A stretch of DNA of 7,054 nucleotides, from the NCBI GenBank assembly GCA_014238325.1, contig JABABH010000002.1, forward strand, positions 1 to 7,054, in the 5' to 3' direction. Every line of letters begins with the position of its first letter. The stretch's first letter is position 1. Position numbers and translations under genes: made by a program. This DNA comes from Coxiellaceae bacterium (GTDB lineage: Bacteria > Pseudomonadota > Gammaproteobacteria > Coxiellales > Coxiellaceae). This document shows positions 6,713 to 7,054 of this stretch, one piece after another. Below the pieces are notes generated by a model. It had not been told where the DNA came from. It searched no databases and saw only the letters and a program-made list of their open reading frames with translations.

Positions 6713-6905
6713 TTAGTTTCTATGTTTTGCGTATATATACCGCTCGCGAATGAAGATGCGAAGCATGCACTTGAAGTGGGATGGGTATATAGGTCTTAAA
6801 ACTAGATGATCTACAGCGCATAACATGATAGTGATCTATTTTCTTTAATAACCTAGGTGTGACCGTTCCAGCGTTATGGTGCTGTATGGTCTGGAGAGCC
6901 ATCCT
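6713..6905 (+). other. Long, potentially structured 5' leader or small-RNA region
   Basis: About 190 nt lie between the predicted transcription start and the lipoprotein ATG. They include an 8-bp complementary pair, TATATACC (6734-6741) with GGTATATA (6784-6791), enclosing two short hairpins: ATGC-GAA-GCAT, and one formed by CACTTGAAGTG. Further down, TAGAT (6803-6807) can pair with either of two ATCTA copies (6809-6813 or 6834-6838), the second running into TTTTCTTT. ATGGT (6886-6890) and GCCAT (6898-6902) could form a small hairpin, including one G-U pair, with the GGAG ribosome site in its loop. No known riboswitch or RNA family is recognised, and no protein-coding gene is supported here. 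Confidence 0.35.
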
Positions 6906-7054
6906 ATGATGCAAAGATTATTTTATGGTGTGCTGGTGGGTTTATGGATATTACTATCCGTCGGTTGTAGTCAACAGCATGGAGGGCGGCATGTACAGCA
7001 GAATAGGGATCGAGAGCAACATATCATGGTGGGTGTTCCTAAGCCGCTTGCCTC
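6906..7054 (+). CDS. Probable lipoprotein, 3' end outside window
   Basis: An open frame of 49 complete codons runs off the end of the window. It starts MMQRLFY, continues with a hydrophobic segment to about residue 20, and has a candidate lipobox LSVGC with Cys21 as the lipidated residue; Ser at -3 is less usual than Leu. After the cysteine the chain is polar and rich in Gln, His and Arg, like the linker after an outer- or inner-membrane lipoprotein anchor. GGAG at 6893-6896 is 9 nt before this ATG, favouring it over ATG 6909. A PmrA-like box and an extended -10 promoter precede it. In a Legionellales genome a Dot/Icm-associated lipoprotein would be one possibility, but the visible residues do not match DotC or DotD as I recall them, so the identity is open. 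Confidence 0.65.
   Translation, partial: MMQRLFYGVLVGLWILLSVGCSQQHGGRHVQQNRDREQHIMVGVPKPLA

Noticed and set aside
6720..6914. Minus-strand open frame of 64 codons in the spacer before the lipoprotein gene
   Set aside because: No Shine-Dalgarno or recognisable domain, and it overlaps the promoter-leader region of a better-supported + strand gene; the frame looks incidental.

Overview
The window is about 7 kb of densely coding, single-strand DNA; every credible gene is on the + strand. It most resembles a gammaproteobacterium of the order Legionellales (Legionella/Coxiella-like). The reasons are housekeeping proteins close to their E. coli counterparts (ProRS, DHFR, HemC, YihG-type acyltransferase), a secreted protein resembling the EirA family, an ankyrin-repeat plus cysteine-protease-like protein with the layout of the Dot/Icm effector AnkH/LegA3, and a TTAA-N7-TTAA direct repeat like the PmrA box that controls Dot/Icm-linked genes in this order. 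The taxonomic call is an inference from these proteins, not from a marker gene.

Layout. 2-1486: proS, truncated at its 5' end by the window edge. 1483-1995: folA (dihydrofolate reductase), sharing ATGA with the proS stop. 1996-2166: spacer with no convincing terminator or promoter. 2167-2640: secreted EirA-like protein. 2671-3573: YihG/PlsC-family acyltransferase. 3570-4475: hemC (hydroxymethylbilane synthase), again overlapping by ATGA. 4489-4517: a very good sigma70-type promoter. 4604-5239: protein with an N-terminal lipoyl/biotinyl-like domain and a disordered-looking tail. 5242-6636: the ankyrin/protease-like protein, starting 2 nt after the preceding stop. 6637-6905: regulatory spacer with a PmrA-like box, an extended -10 promoter and a potentially folded leader of about 190 nt. 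6906-7054: start of a probable lipoprotein, truncated by the window end.

How the parts fit. There appear to be four transcription units: proS-folA; eirA-like/yihG-like/hemC; lipoyl-like/ankyrin; and the lipoprotein gene. The first two are mostly housekeeping (translation, folate, phospholipid, heme), with a secreted Legionellales-type protein heading the second. The third is the most unusual: a stand-alone lipoyl-fold protein whose canonical attachment lysine aligns with Arg, translationally linked to a probable host-directed effector. The fourth carries a candidate two-component regulatory site. I see no tRNA, rRNA, CRISPR array, insertion sequence or integration site.
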